Shown piece by piece: positions 42,876-53,040 of a stretch of DNA of 64,000 nucleotides. A model generated the notes under the pieces. The model did no database searches. It saw only the letters and a list, made by a program, of their open reading frames with translations, and had not been told where the DNA came from. The DNA lies in the NCBI RefSeq assembly GCF_900185725.1, contig NZ_FYAU01000029.1, positions 186,001-250,000 on the forward strand, written 5' to 3'. A program made the translations under genes and the position numbers. Numbering within the stretch: the stretch's first letter is position 1; each line of letters starts with the position of its first letter. This DNA is from Stappia sp. TSB10P1A (GTDB lineage Bacteria > Pseudomonadota > Alphaproteobacteria > Rhizobiales > Stappiaceae).

Positions 42876-44444
42876 TCAGGTGAAGACGGCGATCGCGATC
42901 AGCGCGGCGATGACCCACAGCGCAATGCGTCCCGAGCGCGTGTGACGGGCTTCCGCGCGGCCGATTGCCTCGGCTGTGGCCGGGTCGAAGCGCAGGCCCC
43001 TCTCCGCCATGGTCTCGAGTTCGCTCGACAGCCGGCCGGCCCGCTCGGCGAGGATCGGCAGGTCGGCCGCAAGCCGGCCGAGGGCGACAAGCCCGCCGGC
43101 GGCATCCTGCAGGCGCCCCGCGGGGCCGAGGTTCCGCTCGATCCAGCCGCGCACCACCGGCTCGGCGGTCCGCCACATGTCGAGATGCGGGTCGAGCGTG
43201 CGCGCGACGCCTTCGACCACGACCATGGTCTTCTGCAGCATGATCAACTGCGTCTGGGTGCGCATGTTGAACAGTTCGGTCACTTCCAGAAGCTGGGTGA
43301 GCAGCCGGGCCATGGAGATCTCCGAGGCATCGTGCCCGTGGATCGGCTCCCCGATCGCCCGGATCGCCTGGGCGAACACGTCGACGTCCTGGTCGGAGGG
43401 AACGTAGCCGGCCTCGAAATGCACCTCCGCCACCCGGCGATAGTCGCGGGTGATGAAGCCGAACAGGATCTCGGCGAGGAACCGCCGTTCCGCCGTGCCG
43501 AGCCGGCCGGTGATGCCGAAGTCGACGGCGACAAGCTGGCCGTCCTCGTCCAGGAACAGGTTGCCCTGGTGCATGTCGGCATGGAAGAAGCCGTCGCGCA
43601 CCGCATGACGCAGGAACGACTGGATCACCATGGCGCCGATAGCCGGCAGGTCGTGCCCGTCGGCGGCGATCCCCTCGATGTCGGAGAGCTTGCGGCCCGA
43701 GATCCATTCCATCGTCAGCACGGCCTTGGCCGTGCGCGTCCAGTTGACCTCCGGCACCCGGAAACCCGGATCGTCGCGGGTGTTCTCCGCCATTTCCGAC
43801 AGGGCGGCGGCTTCCAGGCGGAAGTCCATTTCCAGCTCGACGGAGCGGGCCAGCGTGTCGACCACCGCGACTGGGCGCAGGCGCCGCGAGGGCGGGTGGA
43901 TCCGCTCTACCAGCCGCGCCATCAGGTAATAGCTCTTCAGGTCGCGGCGGAACCGCTCGGCAACGCCGGGGCGCAGCACCTTGACCGCCACCTTGCGGCG
44001 CGTTCCGTCCCGCTCCTCGATCTCCGCAGAATGAACCTGGGCGATCGAGGCGGCGGCGACCGGCTCGTCGAAGCGGACGAACAACTCCTCGACCGGGCGT
44101 CCGAGCTGGCTTTCCACCACCCGCCGGGCTTCCTCCATGCCGAAGGACGGGATCTGGTCCTGCAGCGCGGTCAGGTCGCTGGCGATCTCGCGCCCGACCA
44201 CATCGGGCCGGGTCGCCAGGAACTGGCCGAGCTTCACATAGGAGGGGCCAAGCCGGGTCAATGCGTCCGACAGGCGCTTGTCGGCCGCCTTGTCGCGTAC
44301 GGAGCGCCGCTCCAGTAGGCGGACCGCGCGCAGGGCCATCCGCTGGGCGGGCGGCAGGTCGGGGAGATCGACGATGCCGAAAACGCCTTCCCGCGCCATG
44401 ACGAAGCCGGCGCGGGCGAGCCGGAAGAGGGATGCGAGCGGCAT
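42876..44444 (-). CDS. ubiB: Ubiquinone biosynthesis protein UbiB (ABC1/ADCK kinase-like)
   Basis: Atypical kinase-like ATPase of 522 residues needed for ubiquinone synthesis. The family's KLGQFLATRPDVVG (KxGQ motif), the alanine-rich nucleotide loop AAASIAQVHSAE, the Lys in KVAVKVLRPG, HADMHQGNLF and VAVDFGITGR (DFG) are clear. Two hydrophobic C-terminal segments place it at the inner membrane. ubiE lies 7 bases upstream on the same strand, and the pair is conserved beside mutM in alphaproteobacteria. Confidence 0.96.
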   Translation of the reverse strand: MPLASLFRLARAGFVMAREGVFGIVDLPDLPPAQRMALRAVRLLERRSVRDKAADKRLSDALTRLGPSYVKLGQFLATRPDVVGREIASDLTALQDQIPSFGMEEARRVVESQLGRPVEELFVRFDEPVAAASIAQVHSAEIEERDGTRRKVAVKVLRPGVAERFRRDLKSYYLMARLVERIHPPSRRLRPVAVVDTLARSVELEMDFRLEAAALSEMAENTRDDPGFRVPEVNWTRTAKAVLTMEWISGRKLSDIEGIAADGHDLPAIGAMVIQSFLRHAVRDGFFHADMHQGNLFLDEDGQLVAVDFGITGRLGTAERRFLAEILFGFITRDYRRVAEVHFEAGYVPSDQDVDVFAQAIRAIGEPIHGHDASEISMARLLTQLLEVTELFNMRTQTQLIMLQKTMVVVEGVARTLDPHLDMWRTAEPVVRGWIERNLGPAGRLQDAAGGLVALGRLAADLPILAERAGRLSSELETMAERGLRFDPATAEAIGRAEARHTRSGRIALWVIAALIAIAVFT

Positions 44445-44451
44445 GGAGGCC

Positions 44452-45249
44452 TCAGATCGCCCAGGCGGAATGCAGGCAGGCGATCCCGCCCGAATAGTTG
44501 CGATGGCTGACGCGCGCGAACCCGGCCTCGCGGATCATGTCGGCGAAACGCTCCTGGTTCGGGAATTTGCGGATCGATTCCACCAGATAGCGATAGGGCT
44601 CGCCGTCGCCGGTCACCATCCGGCCCATGACCGGGATCGCATTGAAGGAGAACAGGTCATAGACCTTGTCGAGGCCGGCGACATCCACCTGGCTGAACTC
44701 CAGGCACAGGAAGCGCCCGCCGCGCTTCAGCACGCGCCGCGCCTCGCTGAGTGCCTTGTCGATGCGCGGCACGTTGCGGATGCCGAAGGCGATCGTATAG
44801 GCGTCGAACGAGCGGTCGGGGAAGGGCAGGTCCTCGGCGTTGCCCTCCACAAAGCTCAGGCGATCGCCGAGCCCCGCCTTGGCGGCGCGGGCCCTGCCCA
44901 CGTCCAGCATCGAGCCGTTGATGTCGCAGACGACGGCGGAGGTCGCCTTGCCGCCGCGCTCGATGATGCGCGTTGCAATGTCGCCGGTGCCGCCGGCAAC
45001 GTCGAGGACGCGGAAGGCGCGGCGGTCGGCTCTGGGCGGGGCCAGCGACGACACCATCGCATCCTTCCACAGCCGGTGCAGGCCGCCCGACATCAGGTCG
45101 TTCATGAGGTCGTAGCGGTTCGCCACCTGGTGGAACACCTCGTTGACGAGGGGCTGCTTCTCGCCGCTGGCGACCTTGCGGAAGCCGAAGCTCGTCGCCA
45201 TTTCCGGGCCGCTCGTCCGCCCCCGGTCGCTGTCCATGCTGGCCGCCAT
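44452..45249 (-). CDS. ubiE: Demethylubiquinone/demethylmenaquinone methyltransferase UbiE
   Basis: C-methyltransferase in ubiquinone synthesis, 265 residues with the chosen start. SAM motif I is [14 protein letters not shown]; other family signatures are [27 protein letters not shown] and [11 protein letters not shown]. The ATG at 45249 has GGAGAG five bases upstream; ATGs four codons earlier (45261) and four later (45237) are possible. First gene of the ubiE-ubiB unit, diverging from mutM across about 200 bases. Confidence 0.96.
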   Translation of the reverse strand: MAASMDSDRGRTSGPEMATSFGFRKVASGEKQPLVNEVFHQVANRYDLMNDLMSGGLHRLWKDAMVSSLAPPRADRRAFRVLDVAGGTGDIATRIIERGGKATSAVVCDINGSMLDVGRARAAKAGLGDRLSFVEGNAEDLPFPDRSFDAYTIAFGIRNVPRIDKALSEARRVLKRGGRFLCLEFSQVDVAGLDKVYDLFSFNAIPVMGRMVTGDGEPYRYLVESIRKFPNQERFADMIREAGFARVSHRNYSGGIACLHSAWAI

Positions 45250-45457
45250 AGGGCTCTCCATGCGCCTGTGTTTCCGCTGATCGAGGCATGGCTTACAGCA
45301 TTTTCGCGATGAGGTCACGGGTTGCGGGCGCGCCTTTCCGGCGCAGGACATTGCCGGGACGCTTGGCCCGGAGCGAAGGATTGACGCCCCGCCCATCTCC
45401 TTTATGCAAGAGGGCGAGACCGCGCGCCCGACGCAGCGCCCCCTTGCGGAGACCTCC

Positions 45458-46363
45458 ATGCCGGAATTGCCCGAAGTCGAAACCGTACGCCGGGGCCTTT
45501 CCCCGGTCTTCGACGGTGCCATGATCCGCAAGGTGACCCTCAACCGGGCCGACCTGCGCTTCCCCCTGCCGGCCGATTTCCGCAACCGGCTCGGCGGGCA
45601 GCGGATGGTCGCGCTCGGGCGGCGGGCCAAGTATCTGCTGGGCGATCTGGAGGACGGCACCGTTCTCGTCATGCATCTGGGCATGTCCGGCTCCTTCCGC
45701 ATCGAAGAGGTCGGCGAGGAGCGCTCGCAGCCCGTTGCGGCAGAGGCGTTCCACTATCCGCGCTCGGTCGACCGGGCGCATGACCACGTCATCTTCCATC
45801 TCGAGCATGGCGGTGCGGAGCGCCTGCGCGTCGTCTACAACGATCCGCGCAGGTTCGGCTTCATGAGCCTCATCGCGCGTGCCGAGGTCGAGCAGCATCC
45901 CTGGTTCGCCGCGCTCGGCCCGGAGCCGACCGGCAATGCGCTGGATGCCGAACACCTGGCGAGGGTTGCGGCGGGGCGGGCGACACCGCTCAAGGCGCTG
46001 CTGCTCGACCAGCGCGCCATTGCCGGGCTCGGCAACATCTATGTCTGCGAGGCGCTGCACCGGGCAAAGCTCAGCCCGCTGCGCAGCGCCGGAACGCTCG
46101 CCACCGCCGCCGGCGCGCCGACGGCAGGGGCAAAGCGGCTTGTCACCGCCATTCGCGAGGTCATCGCCGAGGCCATCGTCGCCGGCGGCTCGACCTTGCG
46201 CGACCACCGCCAGGCCGACGGCGAACTCGGCTATTTCCAGCATTCCTTCGCGGTCTATGGGCGCGAGGGCGAGCTGTGTCCGCGCGCCGACTGCGGCGGC
46301 ACGGTCGCGCGTATCGTGCAGTCGGGACGTTCGACTTTCCATTGTCCCCACTGCCAGGGGTAG
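45458..46363 (+). CDS. mutM: Formamidopyrimidine-DNA glycosylase (Fpg/MutM)
   Basis: Removes 8-oxoguanine and formamidopyrimidines and nicks the abasic site, 301 residues. The catalytic Pro2 and Glu3 follow the initiator in [14 protein letters not shown], the beta-hairpin lysine lies in [12 protein letters not shown], the H2TH region is in [19 protein letters not shown], and a C-terminal zinc finger has four cysteines ([15 protein letters not shown]). The start is fixed by the required Pro2. Followed by ech and rpsT on the same strand. Confidence 0.97.
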   Translation: MPELPEVETVRRGLSPVFDGAMIRKVTLNRADLRFPLPADFRNRLGGQRMVALGRRAKYLLGDLEDGTVLVMHLGMSGSFRIEEVGEERSQPVAAEAFHYPRSVDRAHDHVIFHLEHGGAERLRVVYNDPRRFGFMSLIARAEVEQHPWFAALGPEPTGNALDAEHLARVAAGRATPLKALLLDQRAIAGLGNIYVCEALHRAKLSPLRSAGTLATAAGAPTAGAKRLVTAIREVIAEAIVAGGSTLRDHRQADGELGYFQHSFAVYGREGELCPRADCGGTVARIVQSGRSTFHCPHCQG

Positions 46364-46501
46364 AAAGGGGCGGCGGCCGGGCCTGGTCGGAGCTCGTCTC
46401 GCCGGAAACTGCAAGGTTGCGGCGGCGGGGGCCTTCGGATACCCCTTGATCCGCGAAGGCGGCGCTGGCTGACGACGCGCCGTCCCATTTTGGGAGGTCC
46501 C

Positions 46502-47275
46502 ATGGGATACGAGAATATTCGGGTCGAGAAGCGCGGGCGGGTCGCCCTCGTCACTTTGAACCGTCCGAAGGCGCTGAACGCCCTGAATTCCGAACTGATT
46601 GCCGAGCTCAACGCCGCATTGGCGCTGTTCGAGAGCGACGACAAGATCGGCTGCGTCGTGCTCACCGGATCGGAAAAGGCCTTCGCCGCCGGCGCCGATA
46701 TCAAGGAGATGTCCTCGCTCTCCTTCGTCGAGGCCTACAAGACCGACTTCATCACCTCCTGGGACCACGTGTCGCGGTTCCGCAAGCCGATCATCGCGGC
46801 GGTGGCGGGCTACGCGCTCGGCGGCGGCTGCGAACTGGCGATGATGTGCGACTTCATCCTGGCTGCGGACAACGCCAAGTTCGGCCAGCCGGAGATCACG
46901 CTCGGCGTGATGCCCGGCGCCGGCGGCACCCAGCGCCTGACCCGCTTCGTCGGCAAGTCGAAGGCGATGGAAATGTGCCTGACCGGCCGGATGATGGATG
47001 CCGCCGAGGCGGAGCGCTCCGGCCTTGTCAGCCGGGTGGTGCCGCTCGACGAGCTGCTCGAGGAAGCCATGCGCGTGGCCGAGAAGATTGCCGGTTTCTC
47101 GCTGCCCACTGCGATGATGACCAAGGAAAGCGTCAACCGCGCCTATGAGACGACCCTTGCCGAGGGCGTGCGCTTCGAGCGTCGCGTCTTCCACTCGATG
47201 TTCGCGACGGAAGACCAGACGGAAGGCATGAATGCCTTCGTGGAGAAGCGCGCTCCCCAGTTCAAGAACATGTAG
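46502..47275 (+). CDS. Enoyl-CoA hydratase (crotonase)
   Basis: Hydrates 2-enoyl-CoA in fatty acid oxidation, 257 residues. AAGADIKEM is the oxyanion-hole motif, and the two catalytic glutamates are in [11 protein letters not shown] and [19 protein letters not shown]. Length and motifs match short-chain mitochondrial-type crotonases. TTGGGAGG sits before the ATG at 46502; the ATG four codons earlier lacks one. Known companion of mutM-rpsT-dnaA in other alphaproteobacteria; substrate chain length is unknown. Confidence 0.93.
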   Translation: MGYENIRVEKRGRVALVTLNRPKALNALNSELIAELNAALALFESDDKIGCVVLTGSEKAFAAGADIKEMSSLSFVEAYKTDFITSWDHVSRFRKPIIAAVAGYALGGGCELAMMCDFILAADNAKFGQPEITLGVMPGAGGTQRLTRFVGKSKAMEMCLTGRMMDAAEAERSGLVSRVVPLDELLEEAMRVAEKIAGFSLPTAMMTKESVNRAYETTLAEGVRFERRVFHSMFATEDQTEGMNAFVEKRAPQFKNM

Positions 47276-47330
47276 GCGGCGTCCGTCGGCCGGCGGCGCG
47301 GGAGTTCACGCGTTTTTCGTGACTTTCGCG

Positions 47331-47359
47331 TTGACGGCGGGCGGGCGGCCGCCTATAAC
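47331..47359 (+). promoter_or_regulatory. Probable sigma-70 promoter of rpsT
   Basis: TTGACG (47331-47336), a 17-base spacer and TATAAC (47354-47359). It lies 111-139 bases before the rpsT start, in the intergenic region after ech, and is among the best hexamer pairs in the window. Confidence 0.65.
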
Positions 47360-47469
47360 GCGGTCGACCGGTGGTGGCCCGTTCCGCCGCCGCTTTCGTT
47401 TGATCCAGATGGCTTCGACGCCCTGGCCCGAACGAGTCGGATTGTTCACGTAACGCATCAGGACAGAAT

Positions 47470-47736
47470 ATGGCCAACACCCCTTCGGCCAAGAAGGCGG
47501 CGCGCAAGATCGAGCGTCGCACGGCCACCAACAAGGCCCGCCGCAGCCGGGTGCGCACTTACCTGCGCAAGGTTGAGGAGGCGATTGCCTCTGGCGACAA
47601 GGCCGCAGCGAGCGATGCCCTCAAGGCAGCCCAGCCCGAGATCATGCGGGCGGTGTCCAAGGGCGTCTACCACCGCAACACGGTGTCGCGGAAGATTTCC
47701 CGCCTGAGCTCCCGCATCAAGGTCCTCGGCGCCTGA
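47470..47736 (+). CDS. rpsT: 30S ribosomal protein S20
   Basis: Primary 16S rRNA-binding protein of 88 residues, basic and helical. [17 protein letters not shown] and [18 protein letters not shown] are standard S20 sequence. A strong promoter lies upstream and a clear terminator follows, so it is a single-gene unit. The position before dnaA is conserved in alphaproteobacteria. Confidence 0.98.
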   Translation: MANTPSAKKAARKIERRTATNKARRSRVRTYLRKVEEAIASGDKAAASDALKAAQPEIMRAVSKGVYHRNTVSRKISRLSSRIKVLGA

Positions 47737-47763
47737 GCGTTGCGATCATCGCGGAAGAGTTGG

Positions 47764-47792
47764 AACCCGGCCTTTTGGTCGGGTTTTTCTTT
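47764..47792 (+). terminator. Intrinsic terminator after rpsT
   Basis: AACCCGGCC pairs with GGTCGGGTT (nine pairs, one G-T wobble) around a TTTT loop, followed by a T-rich run (TTTCTTTT). It lies 28 bases after the rpsT stop and isolates dnaA transcription from rpsT. Confidence 0.88.
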
Positions 47793-48892
47793 TGCCGGCA
47801 TCGACTTTCGTCTCCCTTCCCGCCTAAGCAAGCCGGGCGATTCGAATGCGTTTCGCGGCTTTTGACCTGTCACAAAAACCTTTTCTTAATCAGTGTCTTA
47901 AGATCATGTTGGGTGTGGCCTTCGTCGGTGTCCGCGGTTTCCCGTCTGTCAAGATTGAGGGCGTGAATTTTTTTTTCCTGCACAGCAAAATGGTGTGAAA
48001 GGCTCGGCCGGATCGAAAACGCTTTGAGTCAAAACGCCTTCCAAATGGCGCCTCGCCGTCATCCGCAGGTGCGGGCGTGACCCTGACCCTCGGGGGCGCC
48101 GAATTGCCGGGCGAGACTGTTGCGGGGCCTGTGGGGGCTGTGTATGGTCTTGGTTATCGGGCGCTCGCCCGGGCAAAATCGCAAAACAAAAAAGACAGGG
48201 GCCTCTAGGAGAGCAATGTTATATTTGTGCAAAAAATATACATTGGGCGAAAGCCGCGCGTTCTCTTGGAAGAGTTCCAAAAGTTCTCCGGTCAAGCGGC
48301 GTCTTCTACTGAAGTCGTAGATCGGAAAGACAGTCTCCCCCGCATGATCCAGTCGTTTTTGACTTGCTGGCCCGTCCGGCAAGACAGGATTTCTGTGTCT
48401 TGCGGCACGCCGTTTGCGGAGACGGCGGGAGGCGTTGGTGCGGGTGTCGCGACAGGTGTGGTTTGTCTGCGACGGTTGCGCCCAGGGAAGCTCGAGACTG
48501 GAAAGAGGGCTTGACGATGACTGCGCAATCCATTTTCTGTGCCGCTCCAGCGTGGCGCCCTTCGAGGGGTGCCACGACCTGATCCATTCATGGGGCGTCG
48601 ATTGCGAAAGCGTCGGACGGTCCTCTCGCATCCAGCGACCCTCTCCTTGCCGGGGCGATCCATCGCCCGCATGACCCGCAGGAGGTTGAGGCAACGGGAA
48701 GCCCCAAGGGGCAGACGAGATTTTCAGCCGGGCGGGCAGCGCTCACCCGGTGAGGCTATCTGTCGCTTTCGCGACACCTGGCGGGCCGGGGACGGCTCGC
48801 GACAAGACCGCGCCGAAACGGCGAAAAACACAACAAGTGCAACGGGTTCTGCGGCGGCGGAGCACCTCGTTGACCATTTGGAGGCGATCACG
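47793..48892 (+). other. Long dnaA upstream region without DnaA boxes
   Basis: About 1.1 kb between the rpsT terminator and dnaA with no well-supported gene. The part 47840-48260 is visibly A+T richer than the rest, with tracts at 47967-47976 (T-run) and 48217-48240. I searched by eye for TTATNCACA-type DnaA boxes on both strands and found none; a GANTC (CcrM) site, GAGTC, is at 48026-48030. Features include the dyad TTGGAA-gag-TTCCAA at 48266-48280 and a small open frame at 48216. This region presumably holds the dnaA promoters; I cannot call it oriC. Confidence 0.6.
48216..48320 (+). CDS. Possible short leader peptide upstream of dnaA
   Basis: A 34-codon frame starting ATG with TAGGAGA three bases before it, ending 570 bases before dnaA. 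The product begins MLYLCKKYTLGESRAF, is basic, rich in Ser and Lys, and unlike any protein I know. The ribosome-binding site is better than that of many real genes here, and the start lies in an A+T-rich island. It may be a chance frame; without homologues it should be regarded as unproven. Confidence 0.25.
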   Translation: MLYLCKKYTLGESRAFSWKSSKSSPVKRRLLLKS

Positions 48893-50371
48893 ATGAACTT
48901 GCAGGAACTGCCGGCATCAGAGACCGCGGGCATTGATCACTGGACGCGCGTCAAGAAGCGGCTGCGGGCCGAGCTCGGAGAGGATGTCTTCACCAGTTGG
49001 TTCGCTCGGGTCGATCTGGAGGATCATTCCGACGGCACCGTTCGCCTCTCCGTGCCGACCCGGTTCCTCAAGCAGTGGATCCAGTCCCACTATCGCGAGC
49101 GGTTGATGGGTCTTTGGAAGCACGAATGCGATGACGTGCATCGCATCGAGCTGACGGTTCGCGGTGCGGTGCGGGCGCGTCCCGCCGTGGCCGGTCTGGC
49201 GCGGACGGCGCCGGTCGCCCCGCGCGCCGCCCAGCAGATCAAGCTGGTCGAGGGGGCCGGCGCGTCCAGGCCGGACACGGCGCCGGGCGGCGTGGCGCGG
49301 CCTGTCGCCGCGACCTCGCGCGAGGGCGGCGAGGGCCTGGAAGGCGCCTCGCTCGACCCGAAATACACGTTCGAGTCCTTCGTCGAGGGCGAGTCCAACG
49401 CACTGGCGCTGGCCGCCGCGCGTCAGGTTGCCACAGCGGCCTCGGTGACCTTCAACCCGCTCTACATCCATGCCTCGGTCGGCCTCGGCAAGACGCACCT
49501 GATGCAGGCGGTCGCCTCGGCGGCGCAGGCGTCCGGGCGCCGGGTGCTGTACCTCACGGCCGAGCATTTCATGTATCGCTTCGTGTCGGCGTTGAAGGCT
49601 CAGTCCGCGCTCGCCTTCAAGGACACGCTGCGCACCATCGACCTGCTGCTGATCGACGACATGCAGTTCCTGCATGGCAAGCAGGTCCAGCAGGAATTCT
49701 GCCACACGCTGAACGCGCTGATCGACGGCGCCCGCCAGGTCGTAGTCGCTGCCGACCGGCCGCCGGCGGATCTCGAGACCCTCGACGACCGTATGCGTTC
49801 GCGCCTGGCCGGCGGTCTCGTCGTTGCCATTTCCGAACCCGATTTCGGTCTGCGCCGCGCCATTTTGAGCAACCGCATCGACGCGGTGCGCCGCTCGCAT
49901 GCAAGCTTCACCGTGCCGGAAGCGGTGCTCGACTACGTTGCCCGCCACGTCGGCAATTCAGGCCGCGACCTGGAAGGCGCGCTCAACCGCCTGATCGCTC
50001 ACAACCAGCTCACCAACCAGCCGGTGACGCAGGAGATGGCCGAGGCGACCTTGCGCGATCTCGTTCGCAATGCCGAGCCGCGCCGGGTCAAGATCGAGGA
50101 TATCCAGCGCATCGTCTCCAAGCACTACAACGTGTCGAAGGCCGATCTGCTGTCGGCGCGCCGCACCCGCACCATCGTCCGGCCGCGCCAGATCGCCATG
50201 TACCTCTCCAAGGTCCTGACCCCGCGCTCTCTCCCGGAGATCGGCCGCCGCTTCGGCAATCGTGACCACACAACCGTGCTGCACGCGGTGCGCAAGATCG
50301 AGGACCTTGCACGCTCCGACAATTCGCTGGCGCAGGAGCTCGACCTCCTGAAGCGCATGCTGGACGCCTGA
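48893..50371 (+). CDS. dnaA: Chromosomal replication initiator protein DnaA
   Basis: AAA+ initiator of chromosome replication, 492 residues. Domain I spans about 15-85 ([13 protein letters not shown]), a linker rich in Arg and Ala reaches 150, and the AAA+ domain has Walker [10 protein letters not shown] (K200) and Walker [11 protein letters not shown]. Domain IV carries the DnaA-box-binding helix [18 protein letters not shown]. The usual first Gly of Walker A is Ala here, a form I recall in rhizobia. The ATG at 48893 has GGAGG 8 bases upstream; the frame is open 118 codons upstream but without family sequence. Confidence 0.97.
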   Translation: MNLQELPASETAGIDHWTRVKKRLRAELGEDVFTSWFARVDLEDHSDGTVRLSVPTRFLKQWIQSHYRERLMGLWKHECDDVHRIELTVRGAVRARPAVAGLARTAPVAPRAAQQIKLVEGAGASRPDTAPGGVARPVAATSREGGEGLEGASLDPKYTFESFVEGESNALALAAARQVATAASVTFNPLYIHASVGLGKTHLMQAVASAAQASGRRVLYLTAEHFMYRFVSALKAQSALAFKDTLRTIDLLLIDDMQFLHGKQVQQEFCHTLNALIDGARQVVVAADRPPADLETLDDRMRSRLAGGLVVAISEPDFGLRRAILSNRIDAVRRSHASFTVPEAVLDYVARHVGNSGRDLEGALNRLIAHNQLTNQPVTQEMAEATLRDLVRNAEPRRVKIEDIQRIVSKHYNVSKADLLSARRTRTIVRPRQIAMYLSKVLTPRSLPEIGRRFGNRDHTTVLHAVRKIEDLARSDNSLAQELDLLKRMLDA

Positions 50372-50601
50372 CGCGTTTCACACGGCATCGTGGGCGGCAT
50401 CTCGGCGGGGCGGCCGCCCGACATTTTGTCCTCGGCCTGTGTTTCGGGCCTAAAATGAGGCTAAGGCCGAGGGACGGATGGCGCCGGCGTCGGGCGCGCC
50501 AGGGAAGTCTCGCCGACACTTGCTTTTCGCAGCGCGAAGGGGCAGTGTCGACGCCCGTTTGACCGTCGCGGTTCCCACGATTTTTGATAATGGACGATAC
50601 A

Positions 50602-51720
50602 ATGAAAGTGACCCTCGAGCGGACCGATCTCCTGAAGTCCCTGACCCATGTTCATCGTGTCGTCGAGCGCCGCAACACCATCCCGATCCTGTCCAACGTG
50701 CTGCTGCGCGCCGATGGCGGACAGTTGCTGCTGAAGGCGACCGATCTGGATCTGGAGATCTCGGAGAAGGTTGCCGCGCTGGTCGAGCAGCCCGGCGCGA
50801 CCACCGTTCCGGCGCACATGATCTACGACATCGTCCGCAAGCTGCCCGAGGGCGCGCAGGTGGCGCTGGAGACCTCGTCGGACAATGCGACGCTGGAGAT
50901 CCGGGCCGGGCGCTCGCGGTTCGCGCTGCAGATGCTGCCGGAAACCGATTTCCCCGACATCACCGCCGGGGAGTTCTCCCATCGCTTCACGCTCGCCTCG
51001 CGCGATCTGCGCACGTTGATCGATGCGACGCAGTTCGCGATCTCCACCGAGGAGACGCGCTACTATCTGAACGGCATCTATCTGCATGCGGTGACGGCCG
51101 AGGCGGGCGAGCGCCTGCGCGCGGTCGCGACCGACGGCCACCGTCTGGCGCGCGCGGAAATCCCCGCGCCGGCCGGAAGCAGCGGCATGCCCGGCATCAT
51201 CGTGCCGCGCAAGACCGTCGGCGAGATCCAGAAGCTGCTGGAAGCCCCCGACGCTGAGGCTGCCATCGAGATCTCCGAGACCAAGATCCGCATCACCACC
51301 GGCGACGTGATCCTGACTTCGAAGCTGATCGACGGCACCTTCCCGGACTACGGCCGGGTGATCCCGCAGAACAACGACAAGGAACTGCTGGTCGAACGCG
51401 ACGAGTTCAAGGCCGCCGTCGACCGCGTCTCCACCATTTCCTCCGAGCGCGGCCGCGCCGTGAAGCTGGCGATCTCGGAAGGGCGGATGATCCTGACGGT
51501 GGTCAATCCGGACAGCGGCTCGGCGACCGAGGAACTGGCCATCGACTATGACAGCGATCCGCTGGAGATCGGCTTCAACTCGCGCTACCTGCTGGAGATC
51601 ACCGGCCAGTTGCGCGGCGACACCGCCTGCTTCCGCCTCGCCGATGCCGGTGCGCCGACCCTGATCCAGGACAAGGGCGCGGAAGACGCGCTCTATGTCC
51701 TGATGCCGATGCGCGTCTAG
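50602..51720 (+). CDS. dnaN: DNA polymerase III beta sliding clamp
   Basis: Processivity clamp of 372 residues in three repeated domains. The start MKVTLERTDLLKSL, the VVERRNTIPILSNVLL segment, FPDYGRVIP in domain 3 and the C-terminal VLMPMRV (which contacts partner proteins) are standard. The ATG at 50602 fits the family; an ATG four codons earlier is possible. 230 bases after dnaA, so it may share or have its own promoter. Confidence 0.98.
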   Translation: MKVTLERTDLLKSLTHVHRVVERRNTIPILSNVLLRADGGQLLLKATDLDLEISEKVAALVEQPGATTVPAHMIYDIVRKLPEGAQVALETSSDNATLEIRAGRSRFALQMLPETDFPDITAGEFSHRFTLASRDLRTLIDATQFAISTEETRYYLNGIYLHAVTAEAGERLRAVATDGHRLARAEIPAPAGSSGMPGIIVPRKTVGEIQKLLEAPDAEAAIEISETKIRITTGDVILTSKLIDGTFPDYGRVIPQNNDKELLVERDEFKAAVDRVSTISSERGRAVKLAISEGRMILTVVNPDSGSATEELAIDYDSDPLEIGFNSRYLLEITGQLRGDTACFRLADAGAPTLIQDKGAEDALYVLMPMRV

Positions 51721-51824
51721 GCGGGTACAGCCGGGGCGGCCGCGGGCCGTCTGCGCCCTTGCCGGGACCTGCAGGCGCTGCGCAGGCAAGGGACCCGAAG
51801 CCACGCGACCCGTATGGAGGCCGG

Positions 51825-52964
51825 ATGGGCGAGCCGGTCCAGGTTGCCCTCAGCAGCCTGACACTCACCGATTTCAGGAATTACGAGCAGGCGAGCGTCG
51901 CATTCGGCGCCCGCCTGGTGGCGCTGGTCGGTGACAACGGCTCGGGCAAGACCAACCTGCTGGAGGCGGTGTCGCTGCTCACGGCCGGACGCGGGCTGCG
52001 CCGGGCCCAGCTCGACGAGCTCCACCGCCAGGGCGCGCAGGGAAGCTGGAGCGTTGCCGCCCGTCTCACCGGCCCCGACGGCGAGACCCGCATCGGCGTC
52101 GGCCACGCGCCGGGCGAGACCGGCCGACGCATCCGCATCGACGGCACCGACGCCCGCTCCTCCGACCAGTTGCTCGATCATCTGCGCGTGCTCTGGCTGC
52201 TGCCGGCGATGGACGGGCTGTTCACCGGCCCGGCCGGCGACCGCCGCCGCTTTCTCGACCGGCTGGTGCTGGCGATCGACCCCGGCCACGGCCGCCGTGT
52301 CGCCGATCTGGAAAAGACCCTGCGCGCCCGCAACCGGCTGCTGGAGGAGGGCGGCTCGGCCGCCTTTCTCGACGCGGTGGAGGCGCAGCTCGCCCCGCTT
52401 GCCGTGGCTGTCGGCTTTGCCCGGCGCGAGACGGTTGCCCTGCTGCAGGCCCGCATCCACCAGCAGGCGGATCTCGGCCTGCCGTTTCCGCTGGCCGGCG
52501 TCGAGCTGGCCGGCGACTTCGAGCGCGACTGCGAGGGGCTTGCCGCATATGACATCGAGGACCGTTACCGCGACCAGCTCGGCGAGGCGCGCCTGCGCGA
52601 CCGCGCCGCCGGACGGACCCTTTACGGCCCGCATCGCAGCGATCTCGCCGTCCGCCTCCTTGCCAAGGACATGCCGGCGGCGCTCGCCTCGACCGGCGAG
52701 CAGAAGGCGCTGCTGATCGGCCTCATCCTCGCCCATGCGGAAGTGACCTCGCAGACCGCCGGCATGACCCCGGTGCTGCTGCTCGACGAAGTCGCCGCGC
52801 ATCTCGATCCCGGCCGGCGCAAGGCGCTGTTCTCGCGGCTGGCGGACCTCGGACTGCAGGTGCTGATGACGGGAACCGACAGCCAGCTCTTCGTCGACCT
52901 GCCGGAGGGCAGCCAGATTCTGAAGGTCGCACATTCGACCATTTCGCCTTATATGGAAGGGTGA
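51825..52964 (+). CDS. recF: DNA replication and repair protein RecF
   Basis: SMC-like ATPase that recognises gapped DNA and loads RecA with RecO and RecR, 379 residues. Walker A GDNGSGKTNLLEAV is near residue 38, the signature-like STGEQKALLIGLILAHA and Walker B PVLLLDEVAAHLD are towards the C-terminus, and LYGPHRSDL is family specific. GGAGG lies 6 bases before the ATG at 51825. Its partner recR is at 2.7 kb in this same window. Confidence 0.95.
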   Translation: MGEPVQVALSSLTLTDFRNYEQASVAFGARLVALVGDNGSGKTNLLEAVSLLTAGRGLRRAQLDELHRQGAQGSWSVAARLTGPDGETRIGVGHAPGETGRRIRIDGTDARSSDQLLDHLRVLWLLPAMDGLFTGPAGDRRRFLDRLVLAIDPGHGRRVADLEKTLRARNRLLEEGGSAAFLDAVEAQLAPLAVAVGFARRETVALLQARIHQQADLGLPFPLAGVELAGDFERDCEGLAAYDIEDRYRDQLGEARLRDRAAGRTLYGPHRSDLAVRLLAKDMPAALASTGEQKALLIGLILAHAEVTSQTAGMTPVLLLDEVAAHLDPGRRKALFSRLADLGLQVLMTGTDSQLFVDLPEGSQILKVAHSTISPYMEG

Positions 52965-53040
52965 ACGGCTCTCCCGGCCCCTCCTGGCCCCCCTGCAAGG
53001 CGGCTTTCGCAAGGCCGGCCTCCCAAGGATCGAGTTTTAC

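Noticed and set aside
48274-48286. Alphaproteobacterial LexA box upstream of dnaA
   Set aside because: GTTC pairs are spaced by 5 bases; the known SOS box needs GTTC-N7-GTTC.
47793-48892. oriC
   Set aside because: No DnaA-box consensus on either strand and no 13-mer-like array; gene neighbourhood alone is not enough.
48539-48892. 118-codon N-terminal extension of DnaA
   Set aside because: The frame is open but the extension lacks family sequence and a good ribosome-binding site, whereas GGAGG precedes the ATG at 48893.
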